This document shows, piece after piece, positions 14,844 through 23,415 of a DNA stretch of 31,270 nucleotides (its first letter is position 1; every line of letters begins with the position of its first letter). The DNA comes from CAYQJC01 sp964417825 (GTDB lineage: Bacteria; Patescibacteriota; Minisyncoccia; Minisyncoccales; CG1-02-41-26). The position numbers and the translations under genes are program-made. Below the pieces are notes generated by a model. That model had not been told where the DNA came from. It made no database searches and saw only the letters and a program-made list of their open reading frames with translations. The DNA lies in assembly GCA_964417825.1 (NCBI GenBank), contig CAYQJC010000002.1, forward strand, positions 1-31,270. Reading direction: 5' to 3'.

Positions 14844-16161
14844 TAATAAATTCTTCTAGTAGATTTAGAGAAACCTTTTTATCTTTATTTAATTTCTCAA
14901 AAATTCTATCATAGATTCCTAATCTCTTATATGTTTTTATCATAGTTAAAATTTTAGCATGTTCAAGTTGGCAAACGGTGGGAATAGGTGAAAATAAATC
15001 TCCGGTTGTTTCGTATTGAGCCCCGAGACATCCCCCAGAACACAAATACTTTAAAGGGCAACTTTCACATATCGGAGCGGTTTTAATATCGAAGGTAATT
15101 GAGCCTATAAGTAATTCTGGGTTCTTACTTTCTATGCCGATAATTCTGCCATTTTTAACAATAAACCTTCCCAATTCAAATGGGGAATAAGATGTCCTAT
15201 GGCAAGGAATAAATGTTAAATCGCCTAATCTTAAATGAAAAGTGGATTGAAGAGAACAGCCTATTCCCCTACCAACAGTTGTTAAGGGAGAATGTAAAAT
15301 GTTATAACCTTTCTTATTGAATACGAAGTCGAGGAAATTGCCTTTGTTTTTTTGGCAAGGAAAATAGTAAGTCCATTCAATCAGAAACTCTATAAATCTC
15401 ATAAACTCTTTAATCTGTTTTTTTGACCACTCAACATTTCTGACTTCTAGTAAATAAATATTAAAAAAGGGAATGTTAAATTTTTTAAAGTTTTTTTGAA
15501 ACCAAAGAAAATTTTTCTGCCAATTCTCAATAAGTACAGAATAAATCATTGGATGGAATCCATAACAATACTTTTTATTAAAAGCGAAAACTCTCTCATA
15601 ATATTCATTATTCCGTTTTTCTTTTCCTGTCTTAAATGGTCTGTTTTTCTCACAATATTTTCCATCAAAGGAAGCTGATAAAATAATAGGCATTTCTAAT
15701 TCTCTTGAAGCTTGGATAAGTTCCTCAACCCGCTTAGTTTTTTCTGGCGAAAGCAGAAAGGTGTAATTGGTAGGAATAACAATGCTCTTTGGCCGATTTT
15801 TTACTGATTTAAACTTATTCAAAATTAGCTCTAAAGCCTTAAATCCTAGTTCCTGCGAGAAAGGTTCACCCCCAAAAATCTCAATTTTTGGATAATATCC
15901 CTTCCGAATAAGCCAGTCTAAAAACAGCGAGAGATTTCTTAAAAGAATTTTTGGGCTTTGAATTTCTATTGGATAAAGTTCTTCACCATAATTAGCCACA
16001 TAACAATATTTGCATTTTAAATTACAAGAAGTATTTAAGAAAATCTCTAACTGTTCAAAGTTAACCAAATCTTCCTTCCAACCCTTGAAAAAAGTGTGGT
16101 TTAAAAATGAATTTACTAATTTGTTATTTTCTTTTTGATAAAGTTTTATTTTTTCTGCCAT
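14833..16161 (-). CDS. Radical SAM/SPASM peptide maturase
   Basis: This 442-residue protein has C46-x3-C50-x2-C53 followed by YVANYG, FGGEPFSQEL near residue 97, and a C-terminal SPASM domain: C330 region RGIGCSLQS, FIPCHRTSY, then CESCPLKYLCSGGCLG and a final CQLEHA. This is the classic layout of enzymes that modify ribosomal peptides with one or two auxiliary 4Fe-4S clusters. It belongs to a different subfamily from the short radical SAM genes at 1-9 kb. It overlaps its upstream neighbour by 16 bp and its downstream one by 11 bp. Precursor 2, two genes upstream, is the likely substrate. Confidence 0.9.
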   Translation of the reverse strand: MAEKIKLYQKENNKLVNSFLNHTFFKGWKEDLVNFEQLEIFLNTSCNLKCKYCYVANYGEELYPIEIQSPKILLRNLSLFLDWLIRKGYYPKIEIFGGEPFSQELGFKALELILNKFKSVKNRPKSIVIPTNYTFLLSPEKTKRVEELIQASRELEMPIILSASFDGKYCEKNRPFKTGKEKRNNEYYERVFAFNKKYCYGFHPMIYSVLIENWQKNFLWFQKNFKKFNIPFFNIYLLEVRNVEWSKKQIKEFMRFIEFLIEWTYYFPCQKNKGNFLDFVFNKKGYNILHSPLTTVGRGIGCSLQSTFHLRLGDLTFIPCHRTSYSPFELGRFIVKNGRIIGIESKNPELLIGSITFDIKTAPICESCPLKYLCSGGCLGAQYETTGDLFSPIPTVCQLEHAKILTMIKTYKRLGIYDRIFEKLNKDKKVSLNLLEEFINEE

Positions 16162-17519
16162 TCTATATATTCTTTTAAAATTTCTTCAAAAGCACCGTTA
16201 GCAAAAAGTCTTATCATTGAGATGGGAGAAAAATGAATAACTCCAGTATTTAAGACATTTTCTGTAGGACATCCAAGGGCTAGATTTAAAAAAATAGCAA
16301 ATAAAATTGCCAAATCTTCATCTAAATAGCATTCGCTTGCTTGACCAACTAAAACAAGCTCCTGAAGCATTGCTAATGTGTAGCTGATTTTTAATCTAGT
16401 AAAATCGTGGTAGTTTCGCCCTACATAAAAAAGTCTTATTTTTTCTTCTAGTTTATTTATATCTACTATAAACTTATTTTTAATTAAATCTAAATTTCCT
16501 TTTTCAAACAAACTTACATCCCAATTTTTTATTTCTTCATTTTTTAAAATACTCTCAATGTACTCTTGATTATTTAAAAAGAAAGAGCGATGGCAAATAT
16601 GCAAATCATTGTCTATTCCCACTCCAAAATTACTATCTCCTCCGCTACAGGTGAACATATAAGGTTTGATAAATAACTCATTCTGATAGTCAAATAATCT
16701 CTTTAGGCGATAAACATAGGTATTTAAAGAACTTTTGACATACTTCCAATGTTGATTTTTTTTATTTTGCTTTCCTAAAATCCTTAAATTTCTAAAGAAA
16801 ATTGCTAATTCTTTCCCGTCAACTGAGGTATATTTCCCAGGGCAAACTAAAGTTGGAGTACAACTAGTTAGCAAACTTACTTTTTGATTTTTGTTCTTTC
16901 TTTTAAATTCTTGGAAAATTTTCTCAAAGAAATCGAAATATTTTCTTAATCTTTCCTTTTTCTTATTCAAGATCTTAATATTGTCAATTGATAAAGTTGG
17001 CTTTAGCGAAAATCTAACATTTAGATTGGTTAAGTTTATGGTATTTAATTTGCTGATTAAATAAAAAAAATTTTCAGTTATTTTTTTTGTTGCTCCAGGA
17101 CCTCTATTGATATCGGTAATAAAATCAGGACCATCTATGGAAATTTGGACTTTAAGATTAATTTTTTTCCTGGTTTTGGTTAAGGCTTTGATAAAATTCA
17201 AAATAATCTCCGGGTTGGTCAAGAGATTGGTCGAAAAAGAGATTCCCACCAGCTTAGGGAAAGTTTTGAAAAGAAAAGATAAAGATTTTTGAATTTTTTT
17301 TAGGGTTAATGTCGGTTCGGTCCCCCAGAATCCTAAATATTGAAGATTCTGACCGTAAGCTCTTTTTAAGGTATCGAGATACTCTCTCTGGTCAAGGTTA
17401 GTTATTATCTTATCTTGGAGAAATCCCATCTGGGAAGTTTTTGGGATATAACAATACTTACAGTTTAAAGGACAGGTAGCTGAAGAGAATAACTCTGTTG
17501 AAACCATTCTTTTGTTCAT
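16146..17519 (-). CDS. Radical SAM protein with GTEP variant motif
   Basis: This 457-residue protein has C16-x3-C20-x2-C23 followed by YIPK. GFWGTEPTLTL replaces the usual GGEP. QISIDGPDF and a Cys region (CSGGDSNFGVGIDNDLHICH) follow. The last 130 residues are helical, hydrophobic in places and lack a SPASM cluster. It follows precursor 2 by 41 bp and overlaps the next radical SAM gene, so the two probably work together on that peptide. The Thr in GTEP is seen in some peptide-modifying radical SAM enzymes, and its effect here is unknown. Confidence 0.88.
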   Translation of the reverse strand: MNKRMVSTELFSSATCPLNCKYCYIPKTSQMGFLQDKIITNLDQREYLDTLKRAYGQNLQYLGFWGTEPTLTLKKIQKSLSFLFKTFPKLVGISFSTNLLTNPEIILNFIKALTKTRKKINLKVQISIDGPDFITDINRGPGATKKITENFFYLISKLNTINLTNLNVRFSLKPTLSIDNIKILNKKKERLRKYFDFFEKIFQEFKRKNKNQKVSLLTSCTPTLVCPGKYTSVDGKELAIFFRNLRILGKQNKKNQHWKYVKSSLNTYVYRLKRLFDYQNELFIKPYMFTCSGGDSNFGVGIDNDLHICHRSFFLNNQEYIESILKNEEIKNWDVSLFEKGNLDLIKNKFIVDINKLEEKIRLFYVGRNYHDFTRLKISYTLAMLQELVLVGQASECYLDEDLAILFAIFLNLALGCPTENVLNTGVIHFSPISMIRLFANGAFEEILKEYIEWQKK

Positions 17520-17560
17520 CGTTTTAGTTTTTCGATTAGCATTAACAATCTTCAGGGTTA

Positions 17561-17995
17561 TTAAGCAAGCAGATTGAGATTTGTATAATCGTCAGTATAA
17601 TTGGTACTAAGAGCAACTGTTTTTTCAGCAGACTTATCACTCAGACAGTGTCCACCTAAATCATCGCTGAAATATATTGAATTATCGGCAGACTTATCGG
17701 CAGAACATCCACCATTATCGTGAGACCCATGAGAACCATGGGAGCCATGGGAATTGTGGGAACTGTGATTACTGTGAGAACCGTGGTCTCCTCTGGCTCC
17801 TGAGTTGTGGAAGGCGCTTGAGTGGGGGGTGGAACTTGAATGGCCAGCCCAGATATTCTTGGCTCCAAAAATAGTAGCCAAGAGAGTTAAACCTAGTCCA
17901 AGCTTGAGGGCATTCTTTTTACTAATCTTTCCTTCTTCTGAAGAGAGGAAAGATTTAAGATTCTTTTTGATTTTGGGGAGGTTTTTCTTTTTCAT
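17561..17995 (-). CDS. His-Xaa-Ser repeat precursor peptide 2 (HxsA-like) with Cys-containing tail
   Basis: This 144-residue protein has the same plan as precursor 1: basic start, FLSSEEGKISKK (16-27), hydrophobic segment (30-45), IWA-GHS, FHNSGARG (62-69), then eight H-x-S/N triplets from His71 (HGS, HSN, HSS, HNS, three HGS, HDN). Unlike precursor 1 it continues for 50 residues. The tail has two related units, CSADKSADN (97-105) and CLSDKSAEK (117-125), each after Gly-Gly, and an acidic/Tyr end. These could be a second modified or cross-linked region. It starts 15 bp after the Cys-rich gene and is followed by two radical SAM genes. Confidence 0.85.
   Translation of the reverse strand: MKKKNLPKIKKNLKSFLSSEEGKISKKNALKLGLGLTLLATIFGAKNIWAGHSSSTPHSSAFHNSGARGDHGSHSNHSSHNSHGSHGSHGSHDNGGCSADKSADNSIYFSDDLGGHCLSDKSAEKTVALSTNYTDDYTNLNLLA
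17719..17781 (+). repeat. Degenerate 9-bp repeats encoding His-x-Ser
   Basis: About seven 9-bp units of the form CATGGGA(A/G)C or TGTGGGAAC encode the triplets of precursor 2. They are more diverged than those of precursor 1, which suggests an older array. Confidence 0.7.
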
Positions 17996-18010
17996 ATTTT
18001 GAGTACTAAA

Positions 18011-18865
18011 TTAAAAACCAGCCCATTGGTGACAATAATTATCTCTAATTAATTTTAACCTATTTTCGCAAAGTATTTTCGGATTAGAAATAAAATATAA
18101 GTTACAAATTGTTTTAAGAGAAGGGTTTTTTATTGTCTCACAATTCTCTTCCTTTTTACTACCAAGGGCGAAGAAATATTGCCAAATATCAAGGCATTTA
18201 TCTTTAGTTGACTGGTCTAAAAAATTATCACAATATTTTTTCTCTTTAGATATTACAACCTGACACAAAAAATAGAGAGGCTTTCCTTTTTCAGTCAAAG
18301 GGAAAAGCTGGGAACAGATATTAGTATCTTCTTGAAGATAGGCTCGACAGAAATTTCTGCAATGTTCCTCAGTAATCTTTTCATTAAGGGAATCCTCCTC
18401 CTTTCTCCCCACAAACTCTACACAACTCTGAATGGCTCGATTATTACACTCGCCTTTTTTCTCTACTTCTTCAAAAAAATTATAAGTATAAAAACACCTC
18501 TCACATCCTAGAAAATATTTTGAACCATATAATTGCTCACAAACTTTTATCTCCCTTTCTTGCACTGCTTTACAGGTAATATATTCTGCAAATAAATTGT
18601 TTAATTTATTGCTTAATTCAGTTGGTAAAAGGTGCTTTTTTAACTCCCGGTTTATTACCTCGTTTAAATTAAAATTATTATAACAATATTCTTTTCTCTT
18701 CTCAACCACCTCTAAGGGGACCTCGAAAGAAATCTTTTCTTGTTTTTCCTTCCTTTCTTTTATCATCAGAAAGTACACTATTAAAATCGAACTACCAATC
18801 AGTATTATGAGAATAATTGTAGTTTTTATCGTTTTTTTCATATTATCTATCCAGCCCCTAACCAC
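18011..18865 (-). CDS. Membrane-anchored Cys-rich protein, partner of precursor 2
   Basis: This 284-residue protein has an anchor at about residues 14-33, then a helical domain with 17 cysteines (EYCYNNF, YITCKAV, LGCERCF, HCRNFCRAY and others), ending in NYCHQWAGF. It is a paralogue of 12559-13356. The chosen ATG overlaps hxsB by 19 bp; an internal ATG at residue 9 (MKKTIKTTI) would shorten the overlap and may be the real start. It stands directly before precursor 2, exactly as 9682-10641 stands before precursor 1. Confidence 0.78.
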   Translation of the reverse strand: MVRGWIDNMKKTIKTTIILIILIGSSILIVYFLMIKERKEKQEKISFEVPLEVVEKRKEYCYNNFNLNEVINRELKKHLLPTELSNKLNNLFAEYITCKAVQEREIKVCEQLYGSKYFLGCERCFYTYNFFEEVEKKGECNNRAIQSCVEFVGRKEEDSLNEKITEEHCRNFCRAYLQEDTNICSQLFPLTEKGKPLYFLCQVVISKEKKYCDNFLDQSTKDKCLDIWQYFFALGSKKEENCETIKNPSLKTICNLYFISNPKILCENRLKLIRDNYCHQWAGF

Positions 18866-20274
18866 TTATCAAATACCTTTTTTATCTTTTTGTTTTGTAG
18901 TCTCTGAAAGAGGTAATCTAACATTCCTTTGTTTAATCTACACCTATCGTTATTGGGCAAAGAAGCAAAAAGGTTGCCATAAAGAGCATAATTTAGAACT
19001 GGACAGACCCCGCAGTAGGGTTTGTAACAGCAATAGTCACAAGGAAGGTTATCAAGACAAGAAGCTATACAAGCTGCTTTCACAGCATCATGAGAAACTA
19101 TTTCTTGATAACTATTTCTCTTCACATTGCCAATCTTAAATACATCATCTTCCAACATCCTTCCCTCATCGCAAGTAAAAACATCTCCATTGTAATTATA
19201 GGAGAGCTGGCCAATGCCTGCTCCACAGGGAGAACGCAGATCCAGATAACCTGGGTCTTGGTCAGTCAAAATTTTACGAAGCATAACCACCGCTCCCCTC
19301 TCAGAAATTTTTTTCTTTTTAAAATTTAATTCAATGATATAATCCATTGCTTCTCTCCAGAATCTTAAGAATTCCTCAGTTGAGTAACCAATTTTATCTT
19401 TAAGTTTCCCTGAAAGTCCTAAATAACTGAGGGGTCTTAAATGAATAGTTGAAAAACCCCACTTTAGGTATTCATCGATAATTTCTTTGGGGTATTTCAA
19501 TGAATAGCGAGATATAGTTAAAAGAGCATTAACTCGGTTTAATTTTGGATGTTCTTTTCGATAATTATTTATTCTCTTAACCCAGTAGACAGTTTTTTCA
19601 TAGCTATTTCCTCCGATAAGAATTCTGTTTTTGTTGTGAAGTTTTTCTGGGCCGTCTAAAGAAGTACAAAGCCCTACTCTGTTTTTAAAAAGAAATTTTA
19701 ATTTTTTCTCATCCAAAAGTGAAAAATTAGAAACTAGGGTAATCCATAAATCCTTTTCTCTCTTTTTATTTTTTTCTCTAGCATACTCAACAATAAACTT
19801 AACAGTTGGCCAATTAACTAAAGGCTCTCCTCCCTGAAATTCAATAGTTATATTTTTGTTTGGACTACAAAATATCGTATCTACCACCTTGCGAGCAGTT
19901 GGAATATCCATATCATAGCCCTTCTCTTCTAAACTCCGCGAGCTGACCTGACAATAGATGCATTTATGATTACATCTTAGAGTGACCACGACAATGTGTA
20001 AGCTTGGCCCTTGGGCTAAGAAGGCATTTCGAGAACGATATTTTTCTATTAAATTATCAAAGTCTAAGTAGTCTCTGATAAATTCTCTAGATTCCATTTT
20101 CTTGTAGAGTTCTGTCTTTTTGTCTAAGTTTCCTTCCAAAAATCTTATAAACGATTTCTCAGTTAAAAAAATATACTCACCAATGTCATTGGTAAGTAAA
20201 TATTTCCTCCCAAATTTTTTGAACCGGCAAAATCCTATTTTATCTAAGTTAATTTTATCTAAATCAATGTTCAT
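18847..20274 (-). CDS. hxsB: His-Xaa-Ser system radical SAM maturase HxsB
   Basis: This 475-residue protein has an N-terminal region (IFLTEKSFIRFLEGN, 36-50), then LHIVVVTLRCNHKCIYCQVS near residues 93-110, EFQGGEPLVNWP near 150, SLDGPEKLH and a Cys-rich SPASM end (CGAGIGQLSYNYNG, CDEGRM, CLDNLPCDYCCYKPYCGVCP). The TLRCNHKCIYCQVS and EFQGGEPL segments are as I know them from HxsB of the HXS system. Length fits. It follows an HxsD-like pair of genes and overlaps the 68-residue one by 11 bp. It is expected to install a radical-based modification on the His-Xaa-Ser peptide; the product chemistry is not established to my knowledge. Confidence 0.85.
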   Translation of the reverse strand: MNIDLDKINLDKIGFCRFKKFGRKYLLTNDIGEYIFLTEKSFIRFLEGNLDKKTELYKKMESREFIRDYLDFDNLIEKYRSRNAFLAQGPSLHIVVVTLRCNHKCIYCQVSSRSLEEKGYDMDIPTARKVVDTIFCSPNKNITIEFQGGEPLVNWPTVKFIVEYAREKNKKREKDLWITLVSNFSLLDEKKLKFLFKNRVGLCTSLDGPEKLHNKNRILIGGNSYEKTVYWVKRINNYRKEHPKLNRVNALLTISRYSLKYPKEIIDEYLKWGFSTIHLRPLSYLGLSGKLKDKIGYSTEEFLRFWREAMDYIIELNFKKKKISERGAVVMLRKILTDQDPGYLDLRSPCGAGIGQLSYNYNGDVFTCDEGRMLEDDVFKIGNVKRNSYQEIVSHDAVKAACIASCLDNLPCDYCCYKPYCGVCPVLNYALYGNLFASLPNNDRCRLNKGMLDYLFQRLQNKKIKKVFDKWLGAG

Positions 20275-20470
20275 TTTTCATTTCGGCTAAAACATAATTA
20301 GAAAATTCGTCCTTTATTATATTTTTAACATCTTTATCTATTTTACTAAGCTCTACTTTTATTTTATTCTTTTCCTCTTTAGTTCCAAACTTAGCCAAAT
20401 TCTTATAGGCCTTGATCGCTTTTTTTACAGCACTGAGTTTGTAAAATCCCTTATTAAAAACAATAGTCAT
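20264..20470 (-). CDS. Small protein, possible short HxsD-like paralogue
   Basis: This 68-residue protein reads FNKGFYKLSAVKKAIKAYKNLA and ends in DEFSNYVLAEMKNEH. The FY-x-L-x-A-V/I start and EF-x-N end echo HxsD upstream (LYPLEAIYGASYVF, EFLNEILNYTL), so it may be a shortened paralogue or a peptide-recognition subunit. It overlaps the hxsB start by 11 bp, which points to translational coupling and a complex with HxsB. Confidence 0.6.
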   Translation of the reverse strand: MTIVFNKGFYKLSAVKKAIKAYKNLAKFGTKEEKNKIKVELSKIDKDVKNIIKDEFSNYVLAEMKNEH

Positions 20471-20505
20471 AGATTCTTAAGAAATAATTTCTGAGTTTTA
20501 ATCTT

Positions 20506-20958
20506 TCATTTTGACTTTTTAGTTTTGACTTTTGATTTTTTACCGTACTTCTCTTCCCAGGGAATAGCAATTCCTAAAGGGTCTTTCTCCCAATCTTCCT
20601 CTGTCCTTCCTTGTTCCAATTCTTCTTGACCTATGGCGGCCAGAAGTGCTTGACCTACAATATATTCTCTAATTTTTTGATTGTGTTTTGAGATTTTCTC
20701 TCTTAGGGTATAATTCAAAATTTCATTTAAAAACTCTCTTGCTAACTCCTCCAATTTCTTTTTGGTCATTTTCTCCTTACCTTTAATAAAAACTTTCACC
20801 TCTTTTTTAGGATTTCCATCCAAAAACAAATAAGCTCGGTCAATGAAAACATAACTTGCTCCATAGATTGCTTCTAAGGGATAGAGTTGAGGGTTGATTT
20901 TAACAGTAATTCTGTTTTCTTTTTTATTAAGTTTAAAATTTACTTTTTTATGACTCAT
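20506..20958 (-). CDS. hxsD: His-Xaa-Ser system protein HxsD
   Basis: This 150-residue protein has the HxsD hallmark INPQLYPLEAIYGASYVFID followed by RAYLFLDGNPKKEVKV and EFLNEILNYTLREKISKHN with IREYIVGQALL. It is a small cytoplasmic partner of the HXS radical SAM enzymes with no known catalytic motif; a precursor-binding role is likely. The C-terminal 40 residues are acidic then lysine-rich. It lies 36 bp upstream of the small paralogue and hxsB. No HxsC could be assigned next to it, which differs from the hxsBCD set as I know it. Confidence 0.82.
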   Translation of the reverse strand: MSHKKVNFKLNKKENRITVKINPQLYPLEAIYGASYVFIDRAYLFLDGNPKKEVKVFIKGKEKMTKKKLEELAREFLNEILNYTLREKISKHNQKIREYIVGQALLAAIGQEELEQGRTEEDWEKDPLGIAIPWEEKYGKKSKVKTKKSK

Positions 20959-20985
20959 TATTATCTCTATTATCGATTGTCAATC

Positions 20986-21528
20986 TTACAGTGGATTATC
21001 GACCTTGCAACAAAGCATATAGCCGGTGGCTGTTCTGCCTTTAGCATCAAAAGCCACATAAGTACCAGCGGGGCAATAAGTAGTTCCTGAACTTCCATAA
21101 TAAACCAAGTGGCAAGTATTTGAATTACCGTTCACTCTGAGATTACCATGGACGTCTAAACTACTTCCAATACTGGCTTTTGGCCAATCTCCTCCATAAT
21201 TGAATCTTAGATCAGAACCTAAGTCTACTATAGCTCTACCCGGGCTTCCTCTTCTTTCACTATATCCTATTTTAAAATCTGCACAGCCAATAGAGGCGGT
21301 ATGATTATCACCTACAGTTAATCCGCCGGCAGTAAAATGACCTTGGACAGTTAAGGCTCCGCTTTTTGTTTGTGCAGTTGGTCCAACATTAATTGGTGCA
21401 TCACATCCAGGATAACCACTCGGGCAAGAAGGAGGAGGGCCTGGAGCATCAGTAAAAGCAAAGATAAAGTAAGTTAAAGTAAAACTTAAAATAATGACAC
21501 TTATTAAAAGGGAGAGTTTTTTAGACAT
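20986..21528 (-). CDS. Secreted protein of Parcubacteria type
   Basis: This 180-residue protein has a signal-anchor (LSLLISVIILSFTLTYFIFAF), then DAPINVGPTAQTKSGALTVQ and beta-rich repeats (LTVGDNHTAS, LDVHGNLRVNG). This layout is common in surface or pilin-like proteins of Parcubacteria. Three cysteines near the C-terminus (HLVYYG, TYCPAGTY, YMLCCKVD) may form disulfides. It lies between clpP and hxsD and could be part of the peptide locus or the end of the housekeeping block. Confidence 0.75.
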   Translation of the reverse strand: MSKKLSLLISVIILSFTLTYFIFAFTDAPGPPPSCPSGYPGCDAPINVGPTAQTKSGALTVQGHFTAGGLTVGDNHTASIGCADFKIGYSERRGSPGRAIVDLGSDLRFNYGGDWPKASIGSSLDVHGNLRVNGNSNTCHLVYYGSSGTTYCPAGTYVAFDAKGRTATGYMLCCKVDNPL

Positions 21529-21562
21529 ATGAGTGTATTTTTATTCCGACCTTTTAGAGTTT

Positions 21563-22150
21563 TTATTTTTTTCCTTTTATTACTTCATCAATTATACCGT
21601 ATTTTTTGGCTTCCTCGGCTGACAGATAAAAATCTCGATCGGTGTCTTTTTCGATTTTCTTTAAGGGTTGGCCGGTGTGGCGAGCTAAAATTTCATTGAG
21701 TTTTCTTTTGATTTTTAGAATCTGTTTTGCTCCAATTTCAATTTCGGTGGCTTGACCAGTAATACCTCCAGCTACCTGGTGTAATAGAATCTCTGAATTT
21801 GGTAAAGCAAATCTTTTCCCTTTAGTGCCAGCAGCCAACAAGGTGGCTCCCATTGAACCTGCTAAACCAACACAAATTGTTGAGACATCACAGTCCACAT
21901 ATTGCATAGTATCATAAATTGCCAAGCCCGCTGTGACCGAACCCCCCGGGGTGTTAATGTAAAGTTTGATGTCTCTTTTTGGATCTTTAGCAGCTAAAAG
22001 CAGAATCTCTGCTATTATTAAATTAGCCAAAGAATCAGTAATTGGTCCCGAAAGAAAAATAATTCTTTCCTCCAACAACCTTGAGAAAATGTCATAAAAT
22101 TTCTCTCCTCTTTGGGATTTTTCAATTACAGTAGGAATGATAGGAGTCAT
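21563..22150 (-). CDS. clpP: ATP-dependent Clp protease proteolytic subunit
   Basis: This 195-residue protein is full length for ClpP. The catalytic Ser99 is in AGSMGATLLAAG and His124 in ILLHQV; the catalytic Asp is in KDTDRDFYLS (169-173). HQV replaces the usual HQP. NTPGGSVTAGLAIYDTMQ forms the substrate-strand motif. It forms the degradation chamber fed by ClpX or ClpC. The ATG overlaps the tig stop (ATGA); tig-clpP is a very common gene order. Confidence 0.97.
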   Translation of the reverse strand: MTPIIPTVIEKSQRGEKFYDIFSRLLEERIIFLSGPITDSLANLIIAEILLLAAKDPKRDIKLYINTPGGSVTAGLAIYDTMQYVDCDVSTICVGLAGSMGATLLAAGTKGKRFALPNSEILLHQVAGGITGQATEIEIGAKQILKIKRKLNEILARHTGQPLKKIEKDTDRDFYLSAEEAKKYGIIDEVIKGKK

Positions 22151-23415
22151 AAATTTTCTAATAATTGAAATACCTTTTCATTATATATTACACCTCTATA
22201 ATACTCTTTCAAGCGCTCCAAATCAATCTCTTTTCCAGCTTTTTCCAGGCTGGGATAGTTTTTTAAAAGTTGGTTAAGAGCTTCAATAACCTCTCCTTCG
22301 TTGACTTTCACTCCTTCTCTCTTGCCGATCTCCCGCAAAATTAAAAAATTCCTTGCTCTTTTTTCTGCTTCAGATTTAAGAGAGCTTTTTAGTTCTTCTG
22401 CACTCTTTTTAATTTTTTGAAGATATTCTTCAAAAGAAGTTTTCAATTGGTTTTTCACATTTTGTTTTAAATCCTCAAATATTCTATCTCTTTCTAAAGA
22501 AATCAAGACTTCAGGAACTTCAAATTTGGACTCTTGAGCTATCTTCTCCAAAATCTCCTTTCTTCTTCTCTCTCGCTCAGCTATCTCTTTCTCTTTGGTT
22601 ATACCTTGCTTGATACTATTTCGGAGCTCTTTTAAATCATTGAATTTTCCTAAACTTCGAGCAAAATCGTCATTAATTTCTGGGAACTCAACTTGTTGGA
22701 CTTTTTTAATCTTAACTTTAAAATTAACCTTTTTTCCAGCTAATTCTTTTTTAAAATAATTTGAGGGAAGAGATAGTTGAAACTCTTTTTCTTCTTCTTT
22801 TTTCATCCCCTCTAAATTTTCTTCAAAACCAGGAACAAATTGGCCTTTTCCTAAGAAAAATCTGTCTTGATAAACTTTCCCATTTTCAATTTGAGGAGAA
22901 GAATATTCAATTTCCAAAAAATCTCCTCTTTTTGATTTTCTTTCTAAGTTATGAAATTTAGCTCTTGATTTTTGCAGCCACTCTAAGGTCTGGTTTACCT
23001 CTTTTTCTTCAACTGAAACTTCTTTCCTTTCAATCCCAGCAGCGATTTTTTTATAATCAGGTAATTCTATCTCTGGTAAGACTTCGATTTTAATCCGAAA
23101 AGAAAAAGGGTTGCCCTGAGCCAACTTTAAAATTTCAACTTGAGGAGAACCGATAACCTCGAGGTTTTTTTCTCTTACTACTTGGGGATATTTCTCTTTA
23201 ATCGCTACTTCTGCTCCTTCAGCTAAAACCTTTCCCTCTCCAATTTCTTTTTCCACAAATTCCCGAGGAATTTTTCCCGGTCTGAAACCTTTCAGAGCTA
23301 AGTTCTCGCTTAAGTTTTGAGCTGCTTTATCTAAGTAAGGAGAAAATTCTGGCCAGGGTAATTCAAAGAAGATCTCAATTTTTGAATCTGAGATTTTTTT
23401 GATTTCAGTTTTCAT
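22147..23415 (-). CDS. tig: Trigger factor, ribosome-associated chaperone and peptidyl-prolyl isomerase
   Basis: This 422-residue protein has the ribosome-binding signature GFRPGKIPREFVEKEIGEG (about 42-60), an FKBP-type isomerase domain (RGDFLEIEYSS ... FVPGFEENLEGMKKEE, about 160-245) and a helical C-terminal chaperone domain. The chain is of normal length. It abuts hppA (stop at 23416) and overlaps clpP, so the three are probably co-transcribed. Confidence 0.95.
   Translation of the reverse strand: MKTEIKKISDSKIEIFFELPWPEFSPYLDKAAQNLSENLALKGFRPGKIPREFVEKEIGEGKVLAEGAEVAIKEKYPQVVREKNLEVIGSPQVEILKLAQGNPFSFRIKIEVLPEIELPDYKKIAAGIERKEVSVEEKEVNQTLEWLQKSRAKFHNLERKSKRGDFLEIEYSSPQIENGKVYQDRFFLGKGQFVPGFEENLEGMKKEEEKEFQLSLPSNYFKKELAGKKVNFKVKIKKVQQVEFPEINDDFARSLGKFNDLKELRNSIKQGITKEKEIAERERRRKEILEKIAQESKFEVPEVLISLERDRIFEDLKQNVKNQLKTSFEEYLQKIKKSAEELKSSLKSEAEKRARNFLILREIGKREGVKVNEGEVIEALNQLLKNYPSLEKAGKEIDLERLKEYYRGVIYNEKVFQLLENL

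Noticed and set aside
17656..17874. Open frames on both strands across precursor 2, including a plus-strand His-rich one
   Set aside because: They arise from the low-complexity 9-bp repeats read in other frames; the 144-residue frame has the conserved leader.
20986..21528. Considered as a third precursor peptide because it borders hxsD
   Set aside because: It lacks the SEEGKISKK leader and H-x-S repeats and matches a common CPR secreted-protein pattern.
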